From positions 2,282,001-2,346,000 of the forward strand of contig CM018049.1 in the NCBI GenBank assembly GCA_008638375.1: a DNA stretch of 64,000 bases. Direction: 5' to 3'. Shown here piece after piece: positions 44,684 through 58,655 of this stretch. Position numbers and translations under genes: made by a program. Origin of the DNA: Nyssa sinensis. Lineage: Eukaryota > Streptophyta > Magnoliopsida > Cornales > Nyssaceae. Numbering within the stretch: the first letter of the stretch is position 1; each line of letters starts with the position of its first letter. Under the pieces are notes generated by a model that did not search any database, had not been told where the DNA came from, and worked only from the letters and a program-made list of their open reading frames with translations.

Positions 44684-46435
44684 CTATAGGACTCTCCTCA
44701 GATGTACCTCGTGTTCTTCCTGGTTCTTAGAGTAAACTAAGATGTCGTCTATAAACACGATCACGAAGTCATCCAAGTATGGCTTGAACACACGGTTCAT
44801 CATGTCCATGAATGCAGTTGGGGCATTGGTCACCCCAAATGGCCTAACAAGGAACTCGTAGTGTCCATACTGTGTCCTAAATGCTGTCTTCTGAATGTCA
44901 GTGGGTCTGACCTTCAACTGGTGATAACCGGACCTCAGATCGATCTTCGAGAACACCTGGGCCCCTTTCAATTGGTCAAACAAATCATCCACTCTAGGCA
45001 GTGGATATCTGTTCCGGATGGTAACTTTCTTCAACTCACGATAGTCGATACACAGTCTCATAGTTCCATCATTTTTCTTCACGAACAATACAGGTGCACC
45101 CCATGGCGACGAGCTGGGTCGTATAAAACCCTTGTCCAATAATTCCTGCAACTGGAGCTTCAGCTCCTTCAGCTCTGCCGGTGCCATCCTGTATGGAGTC
45201 TTGGATATCGGTGTAGTGCCTGGCAATACGTCGATACAAAACTCGATCTCTCTGTCTATGGGCATTCCTGGAAGATCATCCAAGAACACTCCGAGAAATT
45301 CCCTAGCAATGGGAATCTTCTCTAACTCAGGCTGCTGAGAGTCAGTGTCTTGAACACTACATAAAAATCCGTGGCATCCCTTGCGAAGCAGACGCCTTGC
45401 CTGGATAGAGGAAACGAAGTAGGGTGGGGAAGCCACTCCTGTCCCCTCAAAGTCAACTGTCGGAAACTGTAGATTCTGTATGAGAACTCGTTTGGCCATA
45501 CAGTCTATCGTAGCGTTATTGGCAGCCAGCCAATCCATTCCAAGGATAACATCGAATCCACAAATTTCCAAAGGTATAAGGTCAGCTAATAAGTGTGTAT
45601 CCCCTATCTGTATCCCACAATTCCTATACATGGTATCCCCCAACAATGATTTCCCCGATGGTATAGAAACATTCAGTAAATACCCTAAGGGTTCCGTTAC
45701 TAGGTTCAATCTAGCAGCATATGTAGGGGATATAAATGAATGTGTAGATCCAGTGTCAAATAAAACATGAGCAGGCTGTGAGCATACTAAAAGAGTACCT
45801 GCGACTACAGAGGTTGTAGCCTGCACATCTCCTGGTAAAAGGGAGAAAACTCGTCCTGCCTGCAGCTGGACGTTCCCCTGTCCACTCCTTTGGACTGGAG
45901 GTCTATGTGGTGCTACTCTAGTGGTTGGTGCTTTAACCGAAGCAGTACTGGGCGTGGCCTGATCCTTCTGAGGGCATTCTCTTGCAAAATGTCTCTCCTG
46001 GCCACAGTAATAGCAAGCGTTGCTGTCCTTGAGACATTGGCCCTTATGGATCTTATTGCAACGAGAGCACTTGGCTGCCCCCTTTTTAGTGTTGCCTTGT
46101 TTCTTCTGACCGGACCCTGTCGCCTGTGATGTGGCTCCAGGTCTAGTAAATGTAGATCCATGTTCTGAAGTAGAAGGCCCTTGCCTCTTTTTCTGATTGC
46201 CGCCCTGCTTCAGGTTTCCTTTCCTCTTGGCGAATTCCTCGCCACTCCTTTCTATGACTCGAGCTGTCTCCACTACATTAGCATAAGTGGCCAGTCGATG
46301 AGGTACCAGCCTATCCTTGATAGCCCATCTCAATCCTTCCTCGAACTTGCGAGCTGTCAGATCCTCGGTATTGACAGCACGTAGAGCAAACCTAGCCAAT
46401 TCAGTAAATTTGGCCTCGTATTGCTCTACCGTCAT
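44684..46435 (-). pseudogene. Gag C-terminus, CCHC, protease and RT, B1
   Basis: 583 codons with the same layout as copy A. The FIDD, DTG and CCHC motifs are present. Private replacements fall in conserved RT blocks: KKNDG for KKKDG, RTQYG for RTRYG, LVRPFG for LVMPFG, and APTAF for APAAF. It shares FLGVF (Pro to Leu) with copy A, which supports A and B1 being equivalent copies. Confidence 0.92.
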
Positions 46436-46441
46436 TCCCCC

Positions 46442-46939
46442 CTATTGTAGTACCATAAACTCTGCAACTCTTCGGTTTCGTACTTCTTGGGAGAAGTACT
46501 TCTTGTTGAAGATATCAGTGAATCGTTGCCAGTTCATGCCTGGCTCTTTATCTTCCTCTATCATCCACCATTTATGTGCCATTCCTTTGAGCATATAAGT
46601 GGCGTATGCCACTTTTTGGACTTCAGTGCATATCAGGATTTTGAAGATCCTGTTCATCTCTAATAACCACTCCTCAGCTATAGTGGCTCCTCCTGTACCG
46701 TCGAATGTCGGGGGTTTCATTTTCTGAAACCGCTCATATAAGTATGCAGCGTCTCGCTCGTTTCCTTGACTATTTCCTGCATTGTCGCCTGCATTGACAG
46801 GCTGCTCCTGTTGTACTGGCTGTGCTGGTTGGCTAGCACTAGCCTGAATCTGTGGCAGACTTTCAATGATAGTCCGCATCATTCTTTCCAGTTGTTCTAA
46901 ACGATCCATGGGTAACGGACCTTGCCTCGTGTTAACCAT
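46442..46939 (-). pseudogene. Gag N-terminal half, B1
   Basis: From MVNTRQG (46939) to TAG at 46442-46444, as in A and B2. The open frame upstream to 47017 is the 12-bp repeat leader. Confidence 0.85.
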
Positions 46940-47116
46940 GACTGTGAATAGAACCAATGAGATAACCAGTGAGATAACCAATGAAATAACCAGTGAAAGA
47001 ACCAATGAAGTAACCAATGAAACAACTAGTCAATGTGTACGACAATAATAAATGTCAGTCATATCTAACAGTCTTAACTCTAGTCCTATCTCCCATGACT
47101 CACAATCGAACCTATA

Positions 47117-47128
47117 GCTCTGATACCA
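47117..47128 (-). other. Primer binding site, B1
   Basis: TGGTATCAGAGC on the minus strand, 3 nt from the LTR end at 47132. Confidence 0.95.
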
Positions 47129-47131
47129 AGC

Positions 47132-50100
47132 TGCCACGACCCGAAACCCACCCTATGCGGATCTCGTGTCGCGGGGCCGACCCGAAAGCCGTCCCTACTT
47201 TTTCCATTCCTGTATCATAGTACTAATATGCAATGTACTAAAAATTTTAAACAATGAACAGCGGAAGTCTTTATCAATTACAGTAATCCAGCGGAAGTCT
47301 TTAAAATAAATTTAACAACGAAAGTCTATTAAATACATGACATGGTTCTACATAAGACAAAATGAGAACTAAACATAACCAGCACCCGGGGGTGGTGAAT
47401 ACATTGGAGAACTAACATAGACTGATACAATACTTCAAAATGTCCCCCTACGCTCTCAGACTCCTACTGGGGTCTCGCAGCGTCATCACCTGAAATGGGG
47501 GTAAATGGGGTGGAATGAGCTACAAAGCTCAGTAAGTAAAACAGATCTCCAACACTGGTATCGATGATCAATGTGAATCTATGAATAAGATAATGATAGC
47601 CAATCATAAGGAAGGAGATGCTGTGATAGCCAATGAACATAATCGCCACGAGAGCCAATGGAAACAATTGCCACGAGGGCCAATGAAAAGTAATCACAAT
47701 ACACAATCAGGAGTAATAGTGTAAAATGAAAATATAACAACAATGAAGTACTGCCACAATGAACCGATCACAATCAAATCAATCAATACAAGTCCTTCAA
47801 GACTTGAAGAATCATAAGGAAATGTGCCATTCAATCAATCACGTTCTGTCAATCATAAGAGATGCTGTTATTCTGTTTCAGGGCTCGGCAGACCCTCGAT
47901 CTTTTGGGGCCCGACATACCCCCTAGTCGATTCCAGTAAATTGCCATTTGTCCGTTCACGGACTTGACCCGTAGGTCCCATTCAATCAGATAGCATCAGA
48001 TGGGTGTTGTGACTGAGCACAACTCCCGTGTCCATAAACATGTCATGATCATAGTAATTCCATAGAATATAAAAATGGAATATCATTCATTCAATGAGGA
48101 TACAGTAGTAGGCCTTTCAAGGCATGGTTCAATACGATAACAATGATATAATCAATCAAGCAATGTCCACGAGATAGAACAAGATCTCATTGTGGATAGT
48201 AATAACATGAGTTGCTTTCAAAGCACAGTTAAACATGATAACAATGATATACCAGTGAATCAAATGTCCACAGGATAAAGAATATCGGATTGTGGAACAC
48301 AAGAATATCAATACATTTAAGAGTACGAGTTTGGCAGTAAAAGAATAAACTTGGCTTGTGGAAACACCACATGTAAGAGAGAGTGATCCACTTACCTCAA
48401 TCGTGATTCTATCTCAGAAATCCGTGAGTATACCTTTGCCTTTCGAGTTCCCTATATATCAGTGAATACGTTTCAGAATAAATGCTATTCATCAAATTTT
48501 ATGCCTTTCTATCATAAGTATTTCAAATACTATTTTAGACTTTACCATTGAGTCCGGAATGCCGAAGAAATTCGGTTTAGGCTTTCCCGGAATTCCATTT
48601 GGACTTTTGCACTAAAAAGGGCAAAATGGTCATTTTGCACTTTTACGGTATTTTATCCTTCGGGGTCTCATCTCATAAAACGAACCCCACCATTGGACTT
48701 AGAACGTCCGAGATAATAGGTTTTGACTATTCATTTGTATCATTTGGACTTCGTTTGACCCAATTTTGAAATAGGGGCATTATTGTAAAATTAATATTTA
48801 ATTAATTTTTTATGTTTGGGCAACAGTGAAATTTCTTAAAATATTTGGGGCCGGTTCACAATTTCCAAAAGCTGCGGTCTGAACCAAAAACCCTAAACCG
48901 GTCTGCCCCTTCACTGAACCAAACGGTTCAGTCCATTCAGAGAACCGGATTCCAATATCCTGGTTCCTACCCTTATCCGTGGTTGGAATAAGCCCAAACC
49001 CAATTTCCATTTCCTATCCCCATAGCCAAACAAGCCCAATTCATTTAAATTTAAAACCCAAACGACACAGTTTTGGCTCCGTTTTATTTCCGATCGAGTA
49101 CTGACCCGATCCGAACCCGGATCCGGTCTAGACTTAACCCGAACAGACCCATGCTTTTCCGGTCATCTTCCCCACTGCTCCGGTAGGGTTCCGGTGTGAA
49201 CAATCGTCTTCTCCGACGACTGTCACATATTTTTCGGTGGTTTTTCCCCCCATTTTGAATGCCATTCTTTTCCATTTTTTATGTAGATTATATTTCTACC
49301 TTTAGATTTCAGTTTAACCTTTTAGTTCTTCACGAAATAGGGGTTTAACATTTCCGGCCGAATCTCCGGCCAAGTGATATTTTTCTATTTCGTGACGTTT
49401 TGATCACGGTTTTGGTCCTAGCATTTTTCTAGCTTGTTTCTGCAACTCATTAGATCATTTTTAGAAACTTTAAAACAAGTTTTAATCATGATATTCATGG
49501 AACCCGAGATTATTCCATCAACCTGCAACTCGTTTTTTCTCCTTGCTTTCTAAACCATTTAACCTAATTCTTTTTGCATTTAAAAGCTAATATCATGCTC
49601 ATTTAGACCCTAGATTTAGATCAAACATTCATGCTTCAAATCTCAAAAACAGAACTAAATGGCTTACCTGGGTGTTCGGGTTTTTGCCCTGTGTGACGCT
49701 CCAAACTTCCCTATTTTTGCTCCTGAGCTCTTTGCCAACCTTTCTCTCAATCTCAGTTTTCTTTTTTTTTTTGCCTTTAAACCCACACCCGTATGTACAT
49801 ATATAGAGAGAAGGGTTCCACCGCCTCTCTCCCTTTTTCTCCTTCTCTCTCTCGGTTACTCCCCCTTCTATGGCCCCTTTCTTTGACTGAAGCCTGATGT
49901 TCTCTCTGCCAAATGCAAACTTTGCATTAAATGGCTTGGGAGACTTGTGTTGCACTCATATATACATATATCATATTATATATATATATATATATTACAC
50001 ACATATCTCACCTAGCCGACACACACACACACCTCACATTCAGTCCACCTGTATACTGCCCAAGGGCAGTTCTCCCTTTTCCCTTTTCTTTTCCTTTTAT

Positions 50101-50505
50101 TTCTTATGCTTATACATATATACACAATTATATGTATAATACATCATATTATATATATATATAAATATATACATACACACCAAATACATGTTTTTATACA
50201 TGTATATACATGCATATGTAGGGGTGCAATCCCATTTTTAATCGTATACACATACACTTATTTTAATTGAGCTATGTATCTATGTTCACGTATGCATGCA
50301 TGGAAATACGTGCATGCACGTATTTCGATGCAATGCCCTGTGGTGCTCGGGTGTTACCCAGCCTTGGTCATTCATTTCCATCATTCACGGTTCCAGTCAT
50401 TCATTTCCATGAAAATACTATGATATACATATCTTACCGTTCAAGTTACATGTGTTAACCGACCTACCTCGGTATACGTGACGTATCTCGGGTCGGGATA
50501 TTACA
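47132..50505 (-). repeat. Shared LTR between B1 and B2 (3374 bp)
   Basis: It runs from TGTAATATCCCGACCC (50505) to GGGTCGTGGCA (47132). It carries the GTGGCA end and lacks the 15-bp segment, like the right LTR of copy A. The presumed introns are 47490-48395 and 48452-49667, with a 56-bp exon between. The palindrome is at 50304-50325. Confidence 0.92.
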
Positions 50506-50553
50506 TTCTTACCTCCTTAAAAATAAGTTTGTCCCTAAACTTAGCATATACTA

Positions 50554-50926
50554 CTATGAAAATAAGTGCGGGTACTTGGTGCGCATATCATCTTCTCGCT
50601 CCCAAGTAGCCTCTTCCATCCGGTGATTTCTCCATAGAACTTTGACTAATGGAATAGTCTTGTTCCGTAGTACCTGATCTCGACGATCCAAAATCTGAAC
50701 TGGATGCTCTATGTAACTCAGATTTTCCTGGACGTCTAGCAGTTCGTGCTCGATCACTTGATCTGCACTCTGTATACACTTCCTTAGCATCGAGACATGA
50801 AACACATTGTGAACATGTGCTAACTCCGATGGTAAGGCAAGCTCGTAAGCTACGGGTCCAACCCTCTTCGTGATCCTGAATGGCCCAATGTATCTGGGCC
50901 CAAGCTTCCCTCTCTTGCCAAACTGA
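50554..50926 (-). pseudogene. Integrase C-terminus and chromodomain, B2
   Basis: Out of frame with the core because of the 1-nt loss near 50923. One private change is IEHELLD for IEHEPLD. The chromodomain is otherwise as in B1. Confidence 0.85.
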
Positions 50927-51836
50927 CTACTCCCTTCATGGGTGATACTTTCAAGTATACATAATCGTCTTTTGCAAACTCTAAGTCTCGTCGGTGAACA
51001 TTCGCATAGCTTTTCTGTCGACTTTGAGTTGCTAATAAATGATGTCGGATCAGTTGTATATTTTGTGCGGTCTGTTCCACTATCTCTGGCCCATAGAGTT
51101 TCCTTTCTCCCACTTCTGTCCAACACAGTGGTGATCGGCACTTCCTGCCGTACAATGCCTCATATGGCGCCATACCAATACTAGCTTGATAGCTATTATT
51201 GTACGTGAACTCGACCAATGGCAACTGATCTTCCCAACTCCCTTCAAAGTCTATGACACAGAAACGCAGTAAGTCTTCTAAAGTCTGTATCGTCCTCTCC
51301 GACTGGCCGTCGGTCTCGGGATGATACGCAGTGCTAAGACTCAGTTCCGTGCCCATAGCTTGTTGTAGTCCCTTCCAGAATCGTGATACGAACCGGGGGT
51401 CCCTATCAGAAACAATCAATACTGGAACTCCGTGAAGTCTAACAATCTCTCTGATGTATAACTCGGCTAGTCGCTGAAGAGATTGTGCCGTCTTGGTTGC
51501 CAGGAAGTGAGCTGTCTTAGTTAATCTGTCTACGATAACCCAGATAGAGTCACTTCCCCTGACTGTCTTTGGCAATCCTGACACAAAGTCCATCGTGATG
51601 TGTTCCCATTTCCACTCAGGAATGGGCAGTGACTGCAGAAGTCCTCCCGGCTTCTGATGTTCTACCTTAATTTGCTGGCACTTGGCACATCGTGCTATGT
51701 ACTCAGCTATGTGACGTTTCATCCCGGACCACCAATAAGTATCCTTAACATTGTGATACATTTTGGTGCCCCTTGGATGTAAGGCAAATTTTGAACTGTG
51801 TGCCTCATCAAGAATCTCTTTCCTGATCTCAGGCAC
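50850..51836 (-). pseudogene. Integrase zinc finger and core, B2
   Basis: 328 codons with intact HHCC and DDE residues. The C-terminal tail is out of frame as in A and B1. Confidence 0.9.
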
Positions 51837-52450
51837 GTCGGGTACGCGACCCTATCCTGATAATACAATATTCCATCTCTCACTGTGTACTCGGAATCTA
51901 TGCCTGTCTCGATTCCTTGAAGAAGCTTAGCCAACTTCTCATCCTGAGTCTGCTGTCCCCTGATCTTGTCCACAATCGACAAACCGACTGTGACGTTGGC
52001 ACATAGTGCCTTGGAACTGGGCAGAACTATCTCTATTTCCATGTCCTCTAATTCTCTCAGTATTTCTGTCTGTGTTGTCAACAGGTAAGCTAAACTTCCT
52101 GATGACTTTCGACTAAGAGCGTCAGCTACCACATTTGCCTTTCCTGGGTGGTACTGTATGTTGACCTCGTAGTCCTTCAATAACTCCAACCAACGGCGTT
52201 GTCTCATATTGAGCTCCTTCTGTGTAAACAGATATTTGAGGCTCTTATGATCGGTGAAAATTTTGCACGTGGTCCCGTATAAATAGTGCCTCCATATCTT
52301 CAAAGCGAAGACAATGGCTGCTAGCTCAAGGTCATGTGTCGGATAGTTCCCTTCGTGGGGTCTCAACTGTCGTGAAGCATAAGCTACCACTTTTCCATTC
52401 TGCATTAACACACACCCTAAGCCCTTGAATGAAGCATCACTGTAAATCAC
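51719..52450 (-). pseudogene. RNase H, B2
   Basis: 243 codons from IYSDAS, with catalytic Asp5, Glu42, Asp67 and Asp109 present. It shares QKEL (Phe to Leu) with B3. It is separated from RT and from integrase by the two frameshifts common to all copies. Confidence 0.85.
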
Positions 52451-52602
52451 AAACCATCAGTTCCTTCTGGCACTGTCAATATAGGAGCTGTAACCAGACG
52501 CTCCTTCAACTCTTGGAAACTCTTTTCTTGTTCCTCTGTCCAAACAAAAGGAACACCTTTCCGGGTCAGTTTGGTAATAGGCGTAGCTATTTTGGAGAAG
52601 TC

Positions 52603-52812
52603 CTAGACAAATCTCCTATAGTAGCCTGCTAACCCCATGAAACTTCGCACCTCCGTGACACTCGTATGTTGATGCCAATTCATGATTGCCTCGATCTTCT
52701 GGGAATCAACAGAGATTCCCTCTTTACTGATCACGTGTCCCAGAAATGCTATACTGGGAAGCCAGAATTCGCATTTCTTCAGCTTAGCGTACAACTTCTG
52801 CTCCCCTAACTT
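52603..52812 (-). pseudogene. RT thumb/connection fragment, B2
   Basis: Enclosed by TAG codons at 52813-52815 and 52603-52605, identical in position to the other copies. Confidence 0.85.
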
Positions 52813-54564
52813 CTATAGGACTCTCCTCAGATGTACCTCGTGTTCTTCCTGGTTCTTAGAGTAAACTAAGATGTCGTCTATAAACACGATCACGAAATCA
52901 TCCAAGTATGGCTTGAACACACGGTTCATCATGTCCATGAATGCAGCTGGGGCATTGGTCACCCCAAATGGCATAACAAGGAACTCGTAGTGTCCATACC
53001 GTGTCCTAAATGCTGTCTTCTGAATGTCAGTGGGTCTGACCTTCAACTGGTGATAACCGGACCTCAGATCGATCTTCGAGAACACCTGGGCCCCTTTCAA
53101 TTGGTCAAACAAATCATCCACTCTAGGCAGTGGATATCTGTTCCGGATGGTAACTTTCTTCAACTCACGATAGTCGATACACAGTCTCATAGTTCCATCC
53201 TTTTTCTTCACGAACAATACAGGTGCACCCCATGGCGACGAGCTGGGTCGTATAAAACCCTTGTCCAATAATTCCTGCAACTGGAGCTTCAGCTCCTTCA
53301 GCTCTGCCGGTGCCATCCTGTATGGAGTCTTGGATATCGGTGTAGTGCCTGGCAATACGTCGATACAAAACTCGATCTCTCTGTCTATGGGCATTCCTGG
53401 AAGATCATCCAAGAACACTCCGGGAAATTCCCTAGCAATGGGAATCTTCTCTAACTCAGGCTGCTGAGAGTCAGTGTCTTGAACACTACATAAAAATCCA
53501 TGGCATCCCTTGCGAAGCAGACGCCTTGCCTGGATAGAGGAAACGAAGTAGGGTGGGGAAGCCACTCCTGTCCCCTCAAAGTCAACTGTCGGAAACTGTG
53601 GATTCTGTATGAGAACTCGTTTGGCCATACAGTCTATCGTAGCGTTATTGGCAGCCAGCCAATCCATTCCAAGGATAACATCGAATCCACAAATTTCCAA
53701 AGGTATAAGGTCAGCTAATAAGTGTGTATCCCCTATCTGTATCCCACAATTCCTATACATGGTATCCCCCAACAATGATTTCCCCGATGGTATAGAAACA
53801 TTCAGTAAATACCCTAAGGGTTCCGTTACTAGGTTCAATCTAGCAGCATATGTAGGGGATATAAATGAATGTGTAGATCCAGTGTCAAATAAAACATGAG
53901 CAGGCTGTGAGCATACTAAAAGAGTACCTGCGACTACAGAGGTTGTAGCCTGCACATCTCCTGGTAAAAGGGAGAAAACTCGTCCTGCCTGCTGCTGGAC
54001 GTTCCCCTGTCCACTCCTTTGGACTGGAGGTCTATGTGGTGCTACTCTAGTGGTTGGTGCTTTAACCGAAGCAGTACTGGGCGTGGCCTGATCCTTCTGA
54101 GGGCATTCTCTTGCAAAATGTCTCTCCTGGCCACAGTAATAGCAAGCGTTGCTGTCCTTGAGACATTGGCCCTTATGGATCTTATTGCAACGAGAGCACT
54201 TGGCTGCCCCCTTTTTAGTGTTGCCTTGTTTCTTCTGACCGGACCCTGTCGCCTGTGATGTGGCTCCAGGTCTAGTAAATGTAGATCCATGTTCTGAAGT
54301 AGAAGGCCCTTGCCTCTTTTTCTGATTGCCGCCCTGCTTCAGGTTTCCTTTCCTCTTGGCGAATTCCTCGCCACTCCTTTCTATGACTCGAGCTGTCTCC
54401 ACTACATTAGCATAAGTGGCCAGTCGATGAGGTACCAGCCTATCCTTGATAGCCCATCTCAATCCTTCCTCGAACTTGCGAGCTTTCAGATCCTCGGTAT
54501 TGACAGCACGTAGAGCAAACCTAGCCAATTCAGTAAATTTGGCCTCGTATTGCTCTACCGTCAT
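52813..54564 (-). pseudogene. Gag C-terminus, CCHC, protease and RT, B2
   Basis: 583 codons. CCHC, DTG, KKKDG and [10 protein letters not shown] are all intact, and it reads [12 protein letters not shown] like B3. Of the interrupted copies it has the fewest private amino-acid changes. Confidence 0.92.
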
Positions 54565-54570
54565 TCCCCC

Positions 54571-55068
54571 CTATTGTAGTACCATAAACTCTGCAACTCT
54601 TCGGTTTCGTACTTCTTGGGAGAAGTACTTCTTGTTGAAGATATCAGTGAATCGTTGCCAGTTCATGCCTGGCTCTTTATCTTCCTCTATCATCCACCAT
54701 TTATGTGCCATTCCTTTGAGCATATAAGTGGCGTATGCCACTTTTTGGACTTCAGTGCATATCAGGATTTTGAAGATCCTGTTCATCTCTAATAACCACT
54801 CCTCAGCTATAGTGGCTCCTCCTGTACCGTCGAATGTCGGGGGTTTCATTTTCTGAAACCGCTCATATAAGTATGCAGCGTCTCGCTCGTTTCCTTGACT
54901 ATTTCCTGCATTGTCGCCTGCATTGACAGGCTGCTCCTGTTGTACTGGCTGTGCTGGTTGGCTAGCACTAGCCTGAATCTGTGGCAGACTTTCAATGATA
55001 GTCCGCATCATTCTTTCCAGTTGTTCTAAACGATCCATGGGTAACGGACCTTGCCTCGTGTTAACCAT
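54571..55068 (-). pseudogene. Gag N-terminal half, B2
   Basis: MVNTRQG start at 55068 and TAG at 54571-54573. A 1-bp insertion in the leader repeat (AACCAAGTGAGAT) makes the upstream open frame read as WLFHWL-type repeats instead of SLVI. This shows that the upstream extension is not under protein-level constraint. Confidence 0.85.
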
Positions 55069-55246
55069 GACTGTGAATAGAACCAAGTGAGATAACCAGT
55101 GAGATAACCAATGAAATAACCAGTGAAAGAACCAATGAAGTAACCAATGAAACAACTAGTCAATGTGTAAGACAATAATAAATGTCAGTCATATCTAACA
55201 GTCTTAACTCTAGTCCTATCTCCCATGACTCACAATCGAACCTATA

Positions 55247-55258
55247 GCTCTGATACCA
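55247..55258 (-). other. Primer binding site, B2
   Basis: TGGTATCAGAGC on the minus strand, 3 nt from the LTR end at 55262. Confidence 0.95.
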
Positions 55259-55261
55259 AGC

Positions 55262-58200
55262 TGCCACGACCCGAAACCCACCCTATGCAGGATCTCGTGT
55301 CGCGGGGCCGACCCGAAGGCCGTCCCTACTTTTTCCATTCCTGTATCATAGTACTAATATGCAATGTACTAAAAATTTTAAACAATGAACAGCGGAAGTC
55401 TTTATCAATTACAGTAATCCAGCGGAAGTCTTTAAAATAAATTTAACAACGAAAGTCTATTAAATACATGACATGGTTCTACATAAGACAAAATGAGAAC
55501 TAAACATAACCAGCACCCGGGGGTGGTGAATACATTGGAGAACTAACATAGACTGATACAATACTTCAAAATGTCCCCCTACGCTCTCAGACTCCTACTG
55601 GGGTCTCGCAGCGTCATCACCTGAAATGGGGGTAAATGGGGTGGAATGAGCTACAAAGCTCAGTAAGTAAAACAGATCTCCAACACTGGTATCGATGATC
55701 AATGTGAATCTATGAATAAGATAATGATAGCCAATCATAAGGAAGGAGATGCTGTGATAGCCAATGAACATAATCGCCACGAGAGCCAATGGAAACAATT
55801 GCCACGAGGGCCAATGAAAAGTAATCACAATACACAATCAGGAGTAATAGTGTAAAATGAAAATATAACAACAATGAAGTACTGCCACAATGAACCGATC
55901 ACAATCAAATCAATCAATACAAGTCCTTCAAGACTTGAAGAATCATAAGGAAATGTGCCATTCAATCAATCACGTTCTGTCAATCATAAGAGATGCTGTT
56001 ATTCTGTTTCAGGGCTCGGCAGACCCTCGATCTTTTGGGGCCCGACATACCCCCTAGTCAATTCCAGTAAATTGCCATTTGTCCAGTTCACGGACTTGAC
56101 CCGTAGGTCCCATTCAATCAGATAGCATCAGATGGGTGTTGTGACTGAGCACAACTCCCGTGTCCATAAACATGTCATGATCATAGTAATTCCATAGAAT
56201 ATAAAAATGGAATATCATTCATTCAATGAGGATACAGTAGTAGGCCTTTCAAGGCATGGTTCAATACGATAACAATGATATAATCAATCAAGCAATGTCC
56301 ACGAGATAGAACAAGATCTCATTGTGGATAGTAATAACATGAGTTGCTTTCAAAGCACAGTTAAACATGATAACAATGATATACCAGTGAATCAAATGTC
56401 CACAGGATAAAGAATATCGGATTGTGGAACACAAGAATATCAATACATTTAAGAGTACGAGTTTGGCAGTAAAAGAATAAACTTGGCTTGTGGAAACACC
56501 ACATGTAAGAGAGAGTGATCCACTTACCTCAATCGTGATTCTATCTCAGAAATCCGTGAGTATACCTTTGCCTTTCGAGTTCCCTATATATCAGTGAATA
56601 CGTTTCAGAATAAATGCTATTCATCAAATTTTATGCCTTTCTATCATAAGTATTTCAAATACTATTTTAGACTTTACCATTGAGTCCGGAATGCCGAAGA
56701 AATTCGGTTTAGGCTTTCCCGGAATTCCATTTGGACTTTTGCACTAAAAAGGGCAAAATGGTCATTTTGCACTTTTACGGTATTTTATCCTTCGGGGTCT
56801 CATCTCATAAAACGAACCCCACCATTGGAGTTAGAACGTCCGAGATAATAGGTTTTGACTATTCATTTGTATCATTTGGACTTCGTTTGACCCAATTTTG
56901 AAATAGGGGCATTATTGTAAAATTAATATTTAATTAATTTTTTATGTTTGAGCAACAGTGAAATTTCTTAAAATATTTGGGGCCGGTTCACAATTTCCAA
57001 AAGCTGCGGTCTGAACCAAAAACCCTAAACCGGTCTACCCCTTCACTGAACCAAACGGTTCAGTCCATTCAGAGAACCGGATTCCAATATCCTGGTTCCT
57101 ACCCTTATCCGTGGTTGGAATAAGCCCAAACCCAATTTCCATTTCCTATCCCCATAGCCAAACAAGCCCAATTCATTTAAATTTAAAACCCAAACGACAC
57201 AGTTTTGGCTCCGTTTTATTTCCGATCGAGTACTGACCCGATCCGAACCCGGATCCGGTCTAGACTTAACCCGAACAGACCCATGCTTTTCCGTCATCTT
57301 CCTACGTCTCCGGTAGGGTTCCGGCGTATACAGTCATCTTCTCCGGCGACTGTCACGCATTTTCCGGTGAGATTTCGACCCATTTTAATGCCATTCTTTT
57401 CCCCTTTTATGTAGATTATATTTCTAGTTTTAGTTTTCCATTTATCCTTTCAATTCTTCACGAAATAGAGCTTAAGCATCTCCGGCCGACTTTCCGGCCA
57501 AAATGATTTTTCTCATTTCCGTGGCTGTTTCTTCTAGGTTTTAAACCCATTTCGTTCCTAGAGTGCTTCTGCACTTTATAGAGATATTTTTACAAACTAA
57601 AGCAAGGTTTAACGCATGAAATGACCCAGGCGCCGATTATTCCCTATGACCTGCAACTTGGGATATCTCTATGGTTTCTAAACCATTTATCCTGATTCTT
57701 TTTGCAAAATAATCTATATTTCATGCTTGTTCAACCATATAATTATATACAAGCTTCATGCTTTAATTCGTAAAACAGAACTAAAACCACTTACCTGGGT
57801 GTCGGGTTTTTGCCCTGTGGACCCTCCAAACTTCCCTATTTGCTCCTGAGCTCTTTGCCAACCTTTCTCTCAATCTCAGTTCTTTTTTTTTTGCCTTTAA
57901 ACCCACACCCGTATGTACATATATAGAGAGAAGGGTTCCACCGCCTCTCTCCCTTTTTCTCCTTTCTCTCTCGGTTACTCCCCCTTCTATGGCCCCTTCT
58001 TTGACTGAAGCCTGATGTTCTCTCGCCAAATGCAAACTTTGCATTAAATGGCTTGGGAGACTTGTGTTGCACTCATATATACATATCATATTATATATAT
58101 ATACACACATATCTCACCTAGCCGACACACACACACCTCACATTTAGTCCACCTGTATATGCCCAAGGGCAGTTCTCCCTTTTCCCTTTTCTTTTCCTTT

Positions 58201-58607
58201 ATTTCTTATGCTTATACATATATACACAATTATATGTATAATACATCATATTATATATAATATATAATATATACATACACACCAAATACATGTTTTTATA
58301 CATGTATATACATGCATATGTAGGGGTGCAATCCCATTTTTAATCGTATACACATACACTTATTTTAATTGAGCTATGTATCTATGTTCACGTATGCATG
58401 CATGGAAATACGTGCATGCACGTATTTCGATGCAATGCCCTGTGGTGCTCGGGTGTTACCCAGCCTTGGTCATTCATTTCCATCATTCACGGTTCCAGTC
58501 ATTCATTTCCATGAAAATACTATGATATACATATCTTACCGTTCAAGTTACATGTGTTAACCGACCTACCTCGGTATACGTGACGTATCTCGGGTCGGGA
58601 TATTACA
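55262..58607 (-). repeat. Shared LTR between B2 and B3 (3346 bp), mosaic
   Basis: The ends and most of the sequence match the LTR at 47132-50505. A tract of about 540 bp (57293-57835) is strongly diverged from all other array LTRs, then near-identity resumes. The donor-like site GTAAGTGG at its edge is kept. Additional small losses occur at 57840-58260. The palindrome is at 58406-58427. Confidence 0.9.
57293..57835 (-). repeat. Divergent tract within an array LTR
   Basis: Compared with 49163-49725 the order of blocks is the same, but substitutions and short indels are frequent. Examples are CGGCGTATACAGTCATC against CGGTGTGAACAATCGTC, and GACCCAGGCGCCG against GGAACCCGAG. Both edges are sharp by eye. 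It probably came from a diverged family member by conversion or recombination. Confidence 0.75.
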
Positions 58608-58655
58608 TTCTTACCTCCTTAAAAATAAGTTTGTCCCTAAACTTAGCATATACTA

